From Pseudonocardia hydrocarbonoxydans (lineage in GTDB: Bacteria > Actinomycetota > Actinomycetes > Mycobacteriales > Pseudonocardiaceae): 64,000 nt of DNA. Of this stretch, positions 56,505 through 64,000 are shown piece after piece; the stretch's first letter is position 1; every line of letters starts with the position of its first letter. Below the pieces are notes generated by a model. That model saw only the letters and a program-made list of their open reading frames with translations, was not told the origin of the DNA and made no database searches. The position numbers and the translations under genes are program-made. The stretch is taken from the NCBI RefSeq assembly GCF_006539565.1, contig NZ_BJNG01000026.1, positions 1 to 64,000 on the forward strand, given 5' to 3'.

Positions 56505-56855
56505 CCCAACCGTGAGGTCATCCGGAGCGCTGGTGCGCTGTTGACCTACGTATGAGACGTCGAAGCGCACCTCGACCCACGGCAGCCCGCGCTGGGCCAG
56601 CCAGCGCTGGGCGACGCGGCGGATCCGCCGGGCCTTCGGGCCGGTCACCGCCTCGGCGGGCTCGCCGTACCGGGTGCCGGACCGGGTCTTGACCTCGCAG
56701 ACCACCAGCCGCGCGCCGTCGGCGTCGGTGGCGACGACGTCGAGCTCACCCTCGCGACATCGCCAGTTCCGGTCCAGGACCACCAGCCCCCGGGACTCCA
56801 GGTACCGCACCGCCACGTCCTCGCCGTGACGTCCGAGCTCGTCCTTCGCTGCCAT
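56502..56855 (-). CDS. yraN: YraN/UPF0102 family nuclease-like protein, C-terminus replaced by phage sequence
   Basis: The Holliday-junction-resolvase-like YraN family: AAKDELGRHGEDVAVRYLES, WRCREGELDVVATDA and VVCEVKTRSGTRYG carry the restriction-endonuclease-fold residues (E, D, E-x-K). From the ATG at 56855 the protein has 117 residues: 100 from the host and 17 from the phage (SYVGQQRTSAPDDLTVG). The expected final 21 residues remain at 35838-35907. The putative catalytic residues are all kept, so the chimera might still work, but the last core strand is altered. Its stop lies inside the integrase promoter. Confidence 0.92.
   Translation of the reverse strand: MAAKDELGRHGEDVAVRYLESRGLVVLDRNWRCREGELDVVATDADGARLVVCEVKTRSGTRYGEPAEAVTGPKARRIRRVAQRWLAQRGLPWVEVRFDVSYVGQQRTSAPDDLTVG
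56557..56559. other. attR core
   Basis: ACG shared with attL. Phage sequence (ctacgtatgag) lies to the left and yraN sequence (tcgaagcgcacctcg) to the right. The reconstructed attP has related inverted arms (GTTGACCTACG and GTGACTTTCACG), as expected for a serine-integrase site. Confidence 0.8.
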
Positions 56856-56940
56856 GGGTCCACGATGGGGCCGCACGGGGCCGCCGGCGGGACTTTCGGA
56901 GATCTGTGGACGGAGCGGGGTCGATGTGGACAACCCCGGT

Positions 56941-57264
56941 TCAGGAGCCGAACTGGTCGCTCTCCGGGAGCCGCAGGTCGGGCTTGTCCAGCTCCTCCAC
57001 GTTGACGTCCTTGAACGTCAGCACCCGCACGTTCTTGACGAAACGGGCCGGGCGGTACATGTCCCACACCCAGGCGTCGGACATGCGGACCTCGAAGTAG
57101 ACCTCGCCGTCGGCGTTGCGGGCGGCGACGTCGACGGAGTTGGCCAGGTAGAAGCGGCGCTCGGTCTCCACGACGTAGGAGAACTGGGACACGATGTCCC
57201 GGTACTCCTTGTAGAGCGTGAGCTCCATCTCGGTCTCGTACTTCTCGAGATCCTCGGCGCTCAC
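56941..57264 (-). CDS. DUF2469 family protein
   Basis: A 107-residue acidic protein starting [20 protein letters not shown], with [20 protein letters not shown] and [20 protein letters not shown]. This is the highly conserved actinobacterial DUF2469 family (Rv2901c), always between rnhB and yraN. The function is unknown. The start overlaps the rnhB stop by GTGA. Confidence 0.92.
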   Translation of the reverse strand: MSAEDLEKYETEMELTLYKEYRDIVSQFSYVVETERRFYLANSVDVAARNADGEVYFEVRMSDAWVWDMYRPARFVKNVRVLTFKDVNVEELDKPDLRLPESDQFGS

Positions 57265-58034
57265 AGCTCGCTCTCCTCGCTCACCCCGTCATTGTGGACC
57301 AGCACGGCGACGCGGCCCCCGGCAGGGATAGGCGCTGCGCGGGCGCCGCGCGCGGCGGCCCGCACGTTGACGAAGGACCGGCGGTGCACCGCGCTCGGCC
57401 CGTGCTCGGCCAGCGCGGCGTCGTGCACCGGCGTGCAGTAGCCCTTGTGCTCGGCGAACCGGTACTGCGGGTGCTCCGCGTCGAGCCCCACCATGATCCG
57501 GTCCCGGGTGACCTTCGCGAGCACCGACGCCGCCGCCACGCACGCCGCCACCTGGTCGCCCTTCGGCACGGCCAGCGCGGGGCGGCCGAAGCCGCGCACC
57601 GCGAACCCGTCGGTCAGGACGTAGCCGGGCGGCTGCGCGAGCCCGGCGACGGCCCGCCGCATGCCCTCGATGTTGGCGACGTGCACCCCCCGGCGGTCGA
57701 CCTCCCCCGGCGGGATGACGACGACCGCGTGGTCCAGCGCGCGGCGCCGGATGAGCGCGTAGTACTCCTCGCGGGCGGCCGCGGTGAGCAGCTTGGAGTC
57801 GGTCAGCCCGTCGAGCGCGCGGGCGTCGCCGGGCCGCAGGACGCACGCGGCGACGACGAGCGGGCCCGCGCAGGCCCCGCGACCGGCCTCGTCGACCCCG
57901 GCGACCGGGCCCAGCCCGTGGCGGTGCAGCGTCGACTGCAGTGTCCAGCTGCCCGCGGAGCGGCGGACGACGGCGCGGTCGGGCCGCAGCCCGGCGGGCA
58001 GCAGGACGCGCGGGGCGCGGCGACGAGCGGGCAC
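57261..58034 (-). CDS. rnhB: Ribonuclease HII
   Basis: RNase HII cleaves RNA in RNA-DNA hybrids and single ribonucleotides in DNA. The 257-residue protein has [20 protein letters not shown] with the catalytic Asp-Glu, [26 protein letters not shown] with the third Asp, and KVTRDRIM. The first 35 residues ([19 protein letters not shown]) are an actinobacterial extension. It follows lepB, as usual. Confidence 0.95.
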   Translation of the reverse strand: MPARRRAPRVLLPAGLRPDRAVVRRSAGSWTLQSTLHRHGLGPVAGVDEAGRGACAGPLVVAACVLRPGDARALDGLTDSKLLTAAAREEYYALIRRRALDHAVVVIPPGEVDRRGVHVANIEGMRRAVAGLAQPPGYVLTDGFAVRGFGRPALAVPKGDQVAACVAAASVLAKVTRDRIMVGLDAEHPQYRFAEHKGYCTPVHDAALAEHGPSAVHRRSFVNVRAAARGARAAPIPAGGRVAVLVHNDGVSEESEL

Positions 58035-58053
58035 GGACTCTCCGGTGCGGGGA

Positions 58054-59589
58054 TCAGGGCAGGAAGGGGTCGCCGCGCTCCGCCCGGCGGCGGCGCCACA
58101 CGGCCAGGGGCAGCGTACCGAGCAGTCCCATGGCCAGCGGCGCGCCCGCGCCGTCGGAGCCGCCCATGCCCACCGCCGTGGTGGTCTGCGGGTCGATCGA
58201 CTCGATCCAGCCGAAGCGGCCGAAGGGCAGCACGATCAGCCGGGCCTGGCCGATGACGTTCTCGACCGGCACCGCGCCGTGGCCCGCGGCCCGGGAGTCC
58301 GACGAGTTGTTGCGGCTGTCGCCCATCATCCACAGGTGCCCCTCGGGCACCGTCACCGCGTCGAACCGCTGCTCGCGCGCGGGCCCGGCCTCGGGCAGGT
58401 AGTAGACGTAGGGCTCGTCGAGCGGATCGCCGTCGACGAGCAGGCGGTCGCGGCTGTCGCAGCACTGCACGGTCTGGCCGCCGACGGCGATGACCCGCTT
58501 GACGAAGTCCTTCTCGTCGGGGGGCGCGAGCCCGATCAGCGAGCCGAACTGCTGCAGGCCGTTGAGCAGCGCGTTGTCCGACGGGGGCACCGAGAACTCG
58601 TCGTTGATCCAGCCGTCGGGGCCGCGGAACACGACGACGTCGCCGGGGGCCGGGTCGCTGAACCGGTAGGTGACCTTGTCGACGAGCACGCGGTCGTTGT
58701 TGCAGCCGGTGCAGCCGTGCAACGTGGTCTCCATCGACCCGGACGGGATCACGTAGACCTTCGCCATGAACGTCTGGATGAGGAAGGTGAGCACGAGCGC
58801 GACGACGATCAGCAGCGGCAGCTCGCGCCAGAAGTTCTCGCGGCGTCTGCGGCCGGGACGGACCTTCTTCCCACCGCGCGCGGCCGCGGCCTGGGCCTGG
58901 TACTCCGAGGCCGGACGGGAGGTGGCCGACACCCCGGCGCGGCGTCGGTGCCGCCCCGGGGACACGGTGGCGGCGGGCGCGGGCGGCGCCTCCGCCGGGC
59001 TCTCCGTGTCGCTCGCGGGCTCCGGCGACGGGGTGGCCGCCGGGGCGAGGGACGCCGACAGGTCGTCGTGGACCTCGGTGGGCTCGTCGTCCGCCGGGTC
59101 GGGGCGCACGGGCGCGGACGGGCGGGCGCCGCGCACCGGCGGCGGGACGGCCCCGTAGCGGCTCGGTCGGCGGGCCGGCGGGACGCCGTCGGCCCGGGGT
59201 GCACCGTTCGCGGGCGGACCGGGCCGACGGGGGGCGGTGGTGCCGTTGGCCTGGCGACCGTCCGCCGGGCCGGCGACGTCACGCAGCGCGCCGTGGGCGC
59301 GGCCGTTCTCGCGCACCGGGCCCCCGGCGGGGAGCACGCCGTTGCGGTGCGAGCGCCCGTTCCCGTTCGGTCGACCCGCCTCCGACGGCGGCGCGACGGG
59401 CTCGCGCCGACCGGCCGGTCCGAGGGCGTCGCCGGACCAGCCCGCGGACGGGCCGTCGAGCGGGGACGTGGCCGGCTGCCCCCCGGGCGGGGTGCGCACC
59501 GCGTGTCGGACCCCGGGTGCACCGGCCGGCGGAAAACGCTGCGGTCGGGCCCGCCGGTCGTCGGGAAGCTCGGGGAGGGCCACGGCCAC
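58054..59589 (-). CDS. lepB: Signal peptidase I with very long N-terminal extension
   Basis: The catalytic part (about residues 265-500) is a type I signal peptidase: TM helix [18 protein letters not shown], the nucleophile in [22 protein letters not shown], the general-base Lys in [10 protein letters not shown], and [13 protein letters not shown]-terminal TM segment with [12 protein letters not shown] follows. The first 250 residues are a low-complexity Pro/Arg/Ala/Gly-rich cytoplasmic region, much longer than in E. coli or M. tuberculosis. The true start could be internal, but the whole stretch is open and GC3-rich. Confidence 0.9.
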   Translation of the reverse strand: MAVALPELPDDRRARPQRFPPAGAPGVRHAVRTPPGGQPATSPLDGPSAGWSGDALGPAGRREPVAPPSEAGRPNGNGRSHRNGVLPAGGPVRENGRAHGALRDVAGPADGRQANGTTAPRRPGPPANGAPRADGVPPARRPSRYGAVPPPVRGARPSAPVRPDPADDEPTEVHDDLSASLAPAATPSPEPASDTESPAEAPPAPAATVSPGRHRRRAGVSATSRPASEYQAQAAAARGGKKVRPGRRRRENFWRELPLLIVVALVLTFLIQTFMAKVYVIPSGSMETTLHGCTGCNNDRVLVDKVTYRFSDPAPGDVVVFRGPDGWINDEFSVPPSDNALLNGLQQFGSLIGLAPPDEKDFVKRVIAVGGQTVQCCDSRDRLLVDGDPLDEPYVYYLPEAGPAREQRFDAVTVPEGHLWMMGDSRNNSSDSRAAGHGAVPVENVIGQARLIVLPFGRFGWIESIDPQTTTAVGMGGSDGAGAPLAMGLLGTLPLAVWRRRRAERGDPFLP

Positions 59590-59616
59590 GAGGCTACGGC
59601 AACAGGTCCGGGTCGG

Positions 59617-59976
59617 TCAGGACGCGGACGTGGTCTCGCGCTTCTCCTTGATCTTCGCGGCCTTGCCGCGCAGGTCACGGAGGTAGTACAGCTTCGCGCG
59701 GCGGACGTCGCCGCGAGTGAAGATCTCGATCTTCTCGAGGTTCGGGGAGTGCACCGGGAAGGTGCGCTCCACGCCGACCCCGAAGGAGACCTTGCGGACC
59801 GTGAAGGTCTCGCGGGCGCCCGAGCCGTGGCGGCGGATGACGACGCCCTGGAACACCTGGACGCGGGAGCGGGTGCCCTCGATGACCTTCACGTGCACCT
59901 TGAGCGTGTCGCCCGGCCGGAAGGCGGGGATGTCGGACCGCAGCAGCTGTGCGTCCAGTGCGTCCAGGGTGTTCAT
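59617..59976 (-). CDS. rplS: 50S ribosomal protein L19
   Basis: Ribosomal protein L19, 119 residues, at the subunit interface. Conserved sequence: [60 protein letters not shown] and [19 protein letters not shown]. It lies between trmD and lepB with 145 bp upstream that shows no gene. Confidence 0.97.
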   Translation of the reverse strand: MNTLDALDAQLLRSDIPAFRPGDTLKVHVKVIEGTRSRVQVFQGVVIRRHGSGARETFTVRKVSFGVGVERTFPVHSPNLEKIEIFTRGDVRRAKLYYLRDLRGKAAKIKEKRETTSAS

Positions 59977-60121
59977 CGCGAAGGTCCGTCCTCGGTTCAG
60001 ATAGCTCTCGTGCGGGTGCGCGCATCGCCTGTGCGTTCGACGTCCGGCGGGGCGCGGGCAGGCGCCAGCGGGCGCGGCAGCTCGTCCTCCATAGTGCCAG
60101 ACGCGTCCGGCCGGACCGAAT

Positions 60122-60862
60122 TCACCCGTCCAGATCGGCGAGGAAGGCCCGGTCGGCGCGGTCCAGGGCGTCCTCGGGCAGGGCGTCGAGCAGATCGGGC
60201 CGGCGGGCCGCGGTGCGCTCGAGGGCGCGGTCGCGCCGCCAGCGGGCGATGGCGGCGTGGTTGCCGCTGCGCAGGACCTCGGGGACGTCGAGCCCCCGCC
60301 AGGACACCGGCCGCGTGTACGCCGGACCCTCCAGCAGACCGTCGGAGAAGGAGTCCTCCTGCGCCGAGACCGGGTTGCCCAGGACGCCCGGCAGCAGCCG
60401 CACCACCGCCTCGACCATCACCATGACGGCCACCTCGCCACCGACGAGCACGTAGTCGCCGATGCTCACCTCGTCGACGGGCATGCGCGCCGCGTAGGAG
60501 TCGACGACCCGCTGGTCGATCCCCTCGTACCGGCCACAGGCGAACACCAGCCGCTCCTCCCCCGCCCACGCCTGCGCGGTGGCCTGGGTGAACGGCCGCC
60601 CGGCCGGGGTGGGCACGACCAGCCGGGCCGGACCGGCCGCGAGCACCGCGTCCAGCGCCTCACCCCACACCTGGGGACGCATCACCATCCCCGGCCCGCC
60701 GCCGTAGGGCGAGTCGTCGACGGCCTGGTGGACGTCGTGGGTCCAGTCGCGCAGGTCGTGCACCCCGAGCTCGACGAGACCGGCCTCGATCGCCCGCCCG
60801 AGCAGCGCCTCCCGCAGCGGCGCCAGGTACCCGGGGAAGATGGTGACGACGTCGATCCGCAC
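60122..60862 (-). CDS. trmD: tRNA (guanine-N1)-methyltransferase
   Basis: TrmD methylates G37 of tRNAs and uses a trefoil-knot SAM site. The 246-residue protein starts [15 protein letters not shown] at a GTG (60862). It has [34 protein letters not shown] and [20 protein letters not shown], the knot and catalytic Asp region. The C-terminus ends with [19 protein letters not shown]. Confidence 0.97.
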   Translation of the reverse strand: MRIDVVTIFPGYLAPLREALLGRAIEAGLVELGVHDLRDWTHDVHQAVDDSPYGGGPGMVMRPQVWGEALDAVLAAGPARLVVPTPAGRPFTQATAQAWAGEERLVFACGRYEGIDQRVVDSYAARMPVDEVSIGDYVLVGGEVAVMVMVEAVVRLLPGVLGNPVSAQEDSFSDGLLEGPAYTRPVSWRGLDVPEVLRSGNHAAIARWRRDRALERTAARRPDLLDALPEDALDRADRAFLADLDG

Positions 60863-60947
60863 GCGCCGCACCGTACGCGCCGTGCACACGGCACTGCCGC
60901 GCTGCACAGGTCACGACGTGTGCACGGCGACAGCGGGATGTGCGCCG

Positions 60948-61505
60948 TCAGCCCGCGCGCCGCCACCGCACCAACTCCTCGACGATCACGCGCGCGCTGT
61001 CCAGGCGGGCGCCGCGGGCGACCAGGATCGTCTGCGCCGGGCCGCCGGAGTTCAGCAGCCCGAGCAGGACGTGCTCGCAGCCGATGTAGCCGTGCCCCAT
61101 GCGCAGGGCCTCGCGCAGGGCCAGCTCCAGCACCTTCTTCGCCCCGCGGTCGAAGGGGATGTGCCCGGCGGACCAGCGCCGCGCCCGGCCCCGCGCGCGG
61201 TCCAGCGCGCCCTCCCCGAAGGTGTCCTCGACCTGCCGGCGGACCTCGTCGAGGTCGATCCCCAGCGTGGCCAGCGCCTGCGCGTCGGCCGGGCCGAGCC
61301 CGTCGCGCAGCCCGTCGAGGTCGGCGCGCACCCCCTCGGCGTCGACGGAGTGCGCCTCCAGCACCGTCAGCGCCAGGTTGTCCGGCACCCGGTACAGCGC
61401 GGCGAGCAGGTGCTCCGCCCGGATGGCGTCGGCCCGCCGGTCGCGGGCCTCCTCCTGGGCCAGCACGACGACCCGCCTGGCCTTGTCGGTGAACCGTTCG
61501 AACAT
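60948..61505 (-). CDS. Stand-alone Clp N-terminal domain protein
   Basis: A 185-residue protein consisting of two Clp-N repeats as in the N-domain of ClpC/ClpA, without ATPase modules: MFERFTDKARRVVVLAQEEA, IRAEHLLAALYRVPDN and later IPFDRGAKKVLELALREALR, YIGCEHVLLGLLNSGG. Such proteins may act as adaptors or decoys for Clp proteases. It follows the 71-residue HTH gene by 12 bases, so the pair is one operon. It lies between trmD and rimM, interrupting the usual order. Confidence 0.9.
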   Translation of the reverse strand: MFERFTDKARRVVVLAQEEARDRRADAIRAEHLLAALYRVPDNLALTVLEAHSVDAEGVRADLDGLRDGLGPADAQALATLGIDLDEVRRQVEDTFGEGALDRARGRARRWSAGHIPFDRGAKKVLELALREALRMGHGYIGCEHVLLGLLNSGGPAQTILVARGARLDSARVIVEELVRWRRAG

Positions 61506-61517
61506 CGTCGTCCCCTC

Positions 61518-61733
61518 TCAGAACCCGAACCGGCGGTACTTCTTGTGGACGGCCTGACGGCTCACCCGCAGCACGTCGGCGATCTGCTGCCAGGACCAGC
61601 CCTGGTCCCGCGCGTTGGTGACCTGCAGCTCCTCCAGCGACTCCAGCAGCCCCCGCAGGGAGGCCACCGCCGCCAGGCCGACGGCCGGGTCCCGGCTGGA
61701 CGCCGCCGCGGCGACCTTCGTGGCATCACTCAT
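61518..61733 (-). CDS. Small helix-turn-helix regulator
   Basis: A 71-residue protein: N-terminal helix (LRGLLESLEELQVTNARDQG) and a C-terminal HTH (WSWQQIADVLRVSRQAVHKKYRRFGF). Such short HTH proteins accompany Clp-N proteins in actinobacteria. It starts six bases after a -10 box, so its mRNA is likely leaderless. It probably binds the inverted TTGACAC repeat overlapping its own promoter (inference). Confidence 0.85.
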   Translation of the reverse strand: MSDATKVAAAASSRDPAVGLAAVASLRGLLESLEELQVTNARDQGWSWQQIADVLRVSRQAVHKKYRRFGF

Positions 61734-61739
61734 GCCGTC

Positions 61740-61769
61740 AACCTACGTTGACACGGCGGGCAGTGTCAA
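61740..61769 (-). promoter_or_regulatory. Promoter and operator-like repeat of the HTH/Clp-N operon
   Basis: On the minus strand TTGACA (61769-61764), 18 bases, TAGGTT (61745-61740), then six bases to the ATG. The -35 is part of an inverted repeat TTGACAC-8-GTGTCAA, and ACGTTGACA appears twice on the plus strand (61745-61753 and 61773-61781). Well suited to autoregulation. Confidence 0.65.
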
Positions 61770-61832
61770 TCCACGTTGACAACGACAGCGGTTCGCACAC
61801 ATCTCCGGGCACGACGGCCCGTGTGCGGGGGA

Positions 61833-62381
61833 TCAGTCGGCGTCGAGCAGGCCGTCGGGAGGGGTGAGGACCATGCGGCCGCCCTCGAGGTCGACGGTCG
61901 GGACGATGGCGCGCACGAACGGCACCAGGACGTCCGGTCCCCCACCGGCGCGGGTGAGCACGAGCAGGTCACCGGCCGGGCCGTGCATGACCTCGCGGAC
62001 GGTGCCGACGACCGTGCCGTCCTCGAGCTCGGTGCGCAGACCCTCGAGCTGGTGGTCGTGGAACTCGTCGGGGTCCTCGGGCGGCGCGAGCGCGGAGGTG
62101 TGCACGAGCAGGCGGGTGCCGCGCAGCGGCTCGGCCGCGGTGCGGTCGGGGGTCTCGACGAAGCGGACGAGCAGCTTCCCGGAGTGCCGGCGGACGGACT
62201 CGACGGTCAGCGTGGTGTCGGGCGCCCCGGCGCGGCGCCCCAGCAGGACGGCGCCGGGGGCGAAGCGCTCGTCGGGCGAGTCGGTGCGGACCTCCACACC
62301 GAGCTCGCCGTGCAGGCCGTGCGCCCGCACCACGACGCCGACGAGCAGTTCTCCCGCTCGCCCGCGGACCGGTGCGGGCAC
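61833..62381 (-). CDS. rimM: 16S rRNA processing protein RimM
   Basis: RimM assists maturation of the 30S head. From the GTG at 62381 it is 182 residues: ELLVGVVVRAHGLHGELGVE, VRRHSGKLLVRFVETPDRTA, FHDHQLEGLRTE and GPAGDLLVLTRAGGGPDVLV, IVPTVDLEGGRMVL of the PRC-barrel half. It follows the KH gene by four bases. Confidence 0.95.
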   Translation of the reverse strand: MPAPVRGRAGELLVGVVVRAHGLHGELGVEVRTDSPDERFAPGAVLLGRRAGAPDTTLTVESVRRHSGKLLVRFVETPDRTAAEPLRGTRLLVHTSALAPPEDPDEFHDHQLEGLRTELEDGTVVGTVREVMHGPAGDLLVLTRAGGGPDVLVPFVRAIVPTVDLEGGRMVLTPPDGLLDAD

Positions 62382-62385
62382 GGGC

Positions 62386-62625
62386 TCAGCGGTCGGTGTC
62401 GACGACGTCGACGCGCACGCCGCGCCCGCCGATGCCACCGACGACGGTGCGCAGCGCGGTGGCCGTGCGGCCACCCCGGCCGATGACCTTGCCCAGGTCC
62501 TCCGGGTGGACCCGCACCTCGAGGGTGCGGCCCCGGCGGCTGGTGACGAGGTCGACCTGCACCTCGTCGGGGTGATCGACGATCCCCCGGACGAGGTGCT
62601 CCAGCGCGTCGGCCAGGACGGTCAC
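62386..62625 (-). CDS. KH-domain RNA-binding protein
   Basis: A 79-residue KhpA-type protein (Rv2908c family) with the KH core VRVHPEDLGKVIGRGGRTAT (GRGG loop) and an N-terminal helix VLADALEHLVRGIVDHPDEV. It lies between rpsP and rimM, the conserved order. KhpA-type proteins bind RNA and affect cell size in Firmicutes. GTG start at 62625. Confidence 0.93.
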   Translation of the reverse strand: MTVLADALEHLVRGIVDHPDEVQVDLVTSRRGRTLEVRVHPEDLGKVIGRGGRTATALRTVVGGIGGRGVRVDVVDTDR

Positions 62626-62698
62626 GAGTCCTCCTCGCTCACGCTCGTCGGCCTCGCGGCCGACGGTGCTGTGCTCCACTGTGAGCTCGCAAGCTCGC

Positions 62699-63166
62699 TC
62701 ACGCCTCGGCCGGGGCCTCGGCAGCGGCCTCGTCGGCCGCGGGGGCCTCGGCGGCGGCGTCGTCGGCCTTCGGACGGCGATCGGCCTTCTTCTTGGCCGT
62801 GGTGGCCTCGGTGGTCGGCTCCTCGTTCGCGGCGGCCAGAGCCGCGTTGAAGCGGGCGAGCTTGTCGACCTTCTCCGGCTGCGGCTTGAGGGTGCCCTCG
62901 GCGCCCGGCAGGCCCTTGAACTTCTGCCAGTCGCCGGTGATCTTCAGCAGGTGCTCGACCGGCTCGGTGGGCTGCGCGCCCACACCCAGCCAGTACTGCG
63001 CGCGCTCGGAGTCGACCTCGATGAGGCTCGGGTCGTTCTTCGGGTGGTACTTGCCGATCGTCTCGATCGCCCGGCCGCTGCGGCGGTTGCGGGCGTCGGC
63101 GACGACGATGCGGTAGTACGGCTGACGGATCTTGCCCAGACGCATCAGCTTGATCTTGACGGCCAC
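62699..63166 (-). CDS. rpsP: 30S ribosomal protein S16
   Basis: Ribosomal protein S16. The first 85 residues are the family: [40 protein letters not shown] and [20 protein letters not shown]. The C-terminal 70 residues form an Ala/Glu/Lys-rich tail common in actinobacteria. From the GTG at 63166 it is 155 residues. It heads the rpsP-KH-rimM operon. Confidence 0.97.
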   Translation of the reverse strand: MAVKIKLMRLGKIRQPYYRIVVADARNRRSGRAIETIGKYHPKNDPSLIEVDSERAQYWLGVGAQPTEPVEHLLKITGDWQKFKGLPGAEGTLKPQPEKVDKLARFNAALAAANEEPTTEATTAKKKADRRPKADDAAAEAPAADEAAAEAPAEA

Positions 63167-63310
63167 GCTGTTGACTGCTCCCTGATTCGGTACTGCGGCG
63201 ATGAGGCCGCGCTGCTCGCGTGGGGTTACGGGCTGCGCGTCGCTCGAACGTGTGTGGCCGCGGCAGGTAGAGGGCCGGCCGCGGGGCCGACACGCCATTG
63301 TGCCAGACGC

Positions 63311-64000
63311 CTACAGGGCGGGGAACGCGCCCGTCAGCATGAGGTAGAGGCCGATGCCCGGGAGCAGGTTGTTGACCTGGTGCGCGATCACCGGAGCCAG
63401 CAGGCCGTCGCTGTACACGCGGGCCAGGCCGAGCGGCAGCGCGACGACCAGCAGCAGCAGCGCGCGCGGCCACTCGAAGTGCGCCAGCGCGAAGATGACG
63501 GTGGTGACGGCGAACGCGAGCCAGCGGTTGGCCCCCAGGCGCGTCAGCCCGCCCCAGAGCAGGCCCCGGTAGAGGATCTCCTCGCACAGCGGCGCGACCA
63601 GCACCACGATCACGACGATGAGCAGCGCCGTCGCCGGGGCCGCGGTGACCCCGCCGAAGACGTCGCCGACCGCCGACGACGCGTCCTCCCCCACCACCGA
63701 CACGTACACCAGCGACGCCGGGATCGTCAGGAACAGCCCGCCGAAGCCGAAGGCGAGGCCGAGGCCGACGTCCCGGGCGGTCGGGCTCAGCTGCAGGTCG
63801 ACGACCGGCCCGTTGCCCCGCACCCACGTGACCAGCAGGCCGGTCAGCGCCGCGGCGACCGTGGGTACCCCCAGCGCGGCGGCGAGCGCCCCGGCCGTGA
63901 CCGGGTCCTGCCCGATGAGCGCCAGCCCCATCAGCGCCGAGACGCCGAGGAACACCGCCTCGGCCACGAGGTAGGCGCCCAGCCCCCAGCGGTGCGGCGG
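63311..64000 (-). CDS. CPBP family intramembrane metalloprotease (5' end outside window)
   Basis: At least 229 residues with about six membrane helices. The CPBP (Abi) motifs are EEILYRGLLWG (motif 1), ALAHFEW (motif 2) and HQVNNLLPG (motif 3). These proteases are relatives of Rce1 and in bacteria are linked to protein processing or bacteriocin immunity. The frame is still open at the window edge (RWGLGAYLVAEAVFLG), so the true start is outside or at a GTG near 63967. Confidence 0.9.
   Translation of the reverse strand, partial: PPHRWGLGAYLVAEAVFLGVSALMGLALIGQDPVTAGALAAALGVPTVAAALTGLLVTWVRGNGPVVDLQLSPTARDVGLGLAFGFGGLFLTIPASLVYVSVVGEDASSAVGDVFGGVTAAPATALLIVVIVVLVAPLCEEILYRGLLWGGLTRLGANRWLAFAVTTVIFALAHFEWPRALLLLVVALPLGLARVYSDGLLAPVIAHQVNNLLPGIGLYLMLTGAFPAL

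Larger units (their letters stand above)
35905..56556. mobile_element. Compact siphovirus prophage integrated in yraN
   Basis: About 20.65 kb between attL (core 35905-35907) and attR (core 56557-56559). Contents in order from the right: serine integrase, small early genes, two HNH genes, terminase, portal, amidase, protease, capsid, connectors, tail genes, holin-like and collagen-like proteins. All structural genes are on the minus strand with overlapping stops and starts. The morphogenesis set appears complete. No repressor, excisionase or replication protein is recognised. Joining the outer flanks restores an uninterrupted yraN followed by comM. Confidence 0.92.

Noticed and set aside
35905..56559. 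Integration into a tRNA gene
   Set aside because: No tRNA-like sequence is present at either boundary; the split yraN frame explains both ends.

Overview
The window is high-GC actinobacterial chromosome. Gene content and order (map, PBP lipoprotein, GNAT, ispG, rseP, dxr; cdsA, frr, pyrH, tsf, rpsB; whiG, xerC, dprA, comM, yraN; DUF2469, rnhB, lepB, rplS, trmD, rimM, KH, rpsP) match the conserved block around Rv2861c-Rv2909c of Mycobacterium tuberculosis. The WhiG-type sigma factor and the general character of the proteins suggest Pseudonocardiaceae (Pseudonocardia-like); that family call is inference, not computed phylogeny.

Layout. 1-5.1 kb: flavin-fold protein, alpha/beta hydrolase, methionine aminopeptidase, DUF3054 protein and a penicillin-binding lipoprotein. 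5.2-10.3 kb, minus strand: GNAT, ispG, HAD phosphatase, rseP and dxr, mostly overlapping start/stop codons. 10.4-21.7 kb, an accessory stretch: a LigD-type polymerase, a TetR/SMR pair, an SDR/TetR pair with palindromic operators, Mug glycosylase, an AAA/GNAT/LuxR regulator broken at a C8 tract, a frameshifted YdhR-like gene, a SAM methyltransferase, a 42-residue peptide gene with 13-nt tandem repeats, a LigC-type ligase, a frameshifted prolyl aminopeptidase, and rlmN. 21.9-25.1 kb: cupredoxin-like lipoprotein, multicopper oxidase and Rieske lipoprotein. 25.1-35.8 kb: core operons for lipid, nucleotide and translation functions, then an M23 peptidase, whiG, xerC, dprA and comM.

35.9-56.56 kb is a compact prophage of about 20.65 kb integrated into the 3' end of yraN by a serine integrase. 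The displaced last 21 codons of yraN are still readable next to comM, so attL, attR and the original attB can be reconstructed (shared core CGT on the gene strand). It has a full siphovirus morphogenesis set read right to left on the minus strand: HNH, TerS, TerL, portal, amidase, prohead protease, capsid, connectors, major tail protein, tail chaperone pair, tape measure, minor tail, holin-like and collagen-like proteins. Nearly every gene is joined by ATGA, GTGA or TGATG overlaps. Notable features are a prohead protease with a DUF305-like C-terminal domain, an amidase inside the head module, a likely +1 frameshift in the tail chaperone gene, several one- or two-helix membrane proteins too short for ordinary gene callers, a 28-bp direct repeat next to terS, and a probably leaderless integrase mRNA whose -10 box overlaps the stop codon of the chimeric yraN. 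I recognise no repressor or replication genes.

56.5-64 kb returns to the core: chimeric yraN, DUF2469, rnhB, lepB, rplS, trmD, a Clp N-domain/HTH pair with its own promoter and operator-like repeat, rimM, a KH protein, rpsP and a partial CPBP protease. No tRNA, rRNA, CRISPR array or insertion sequence was recognised.
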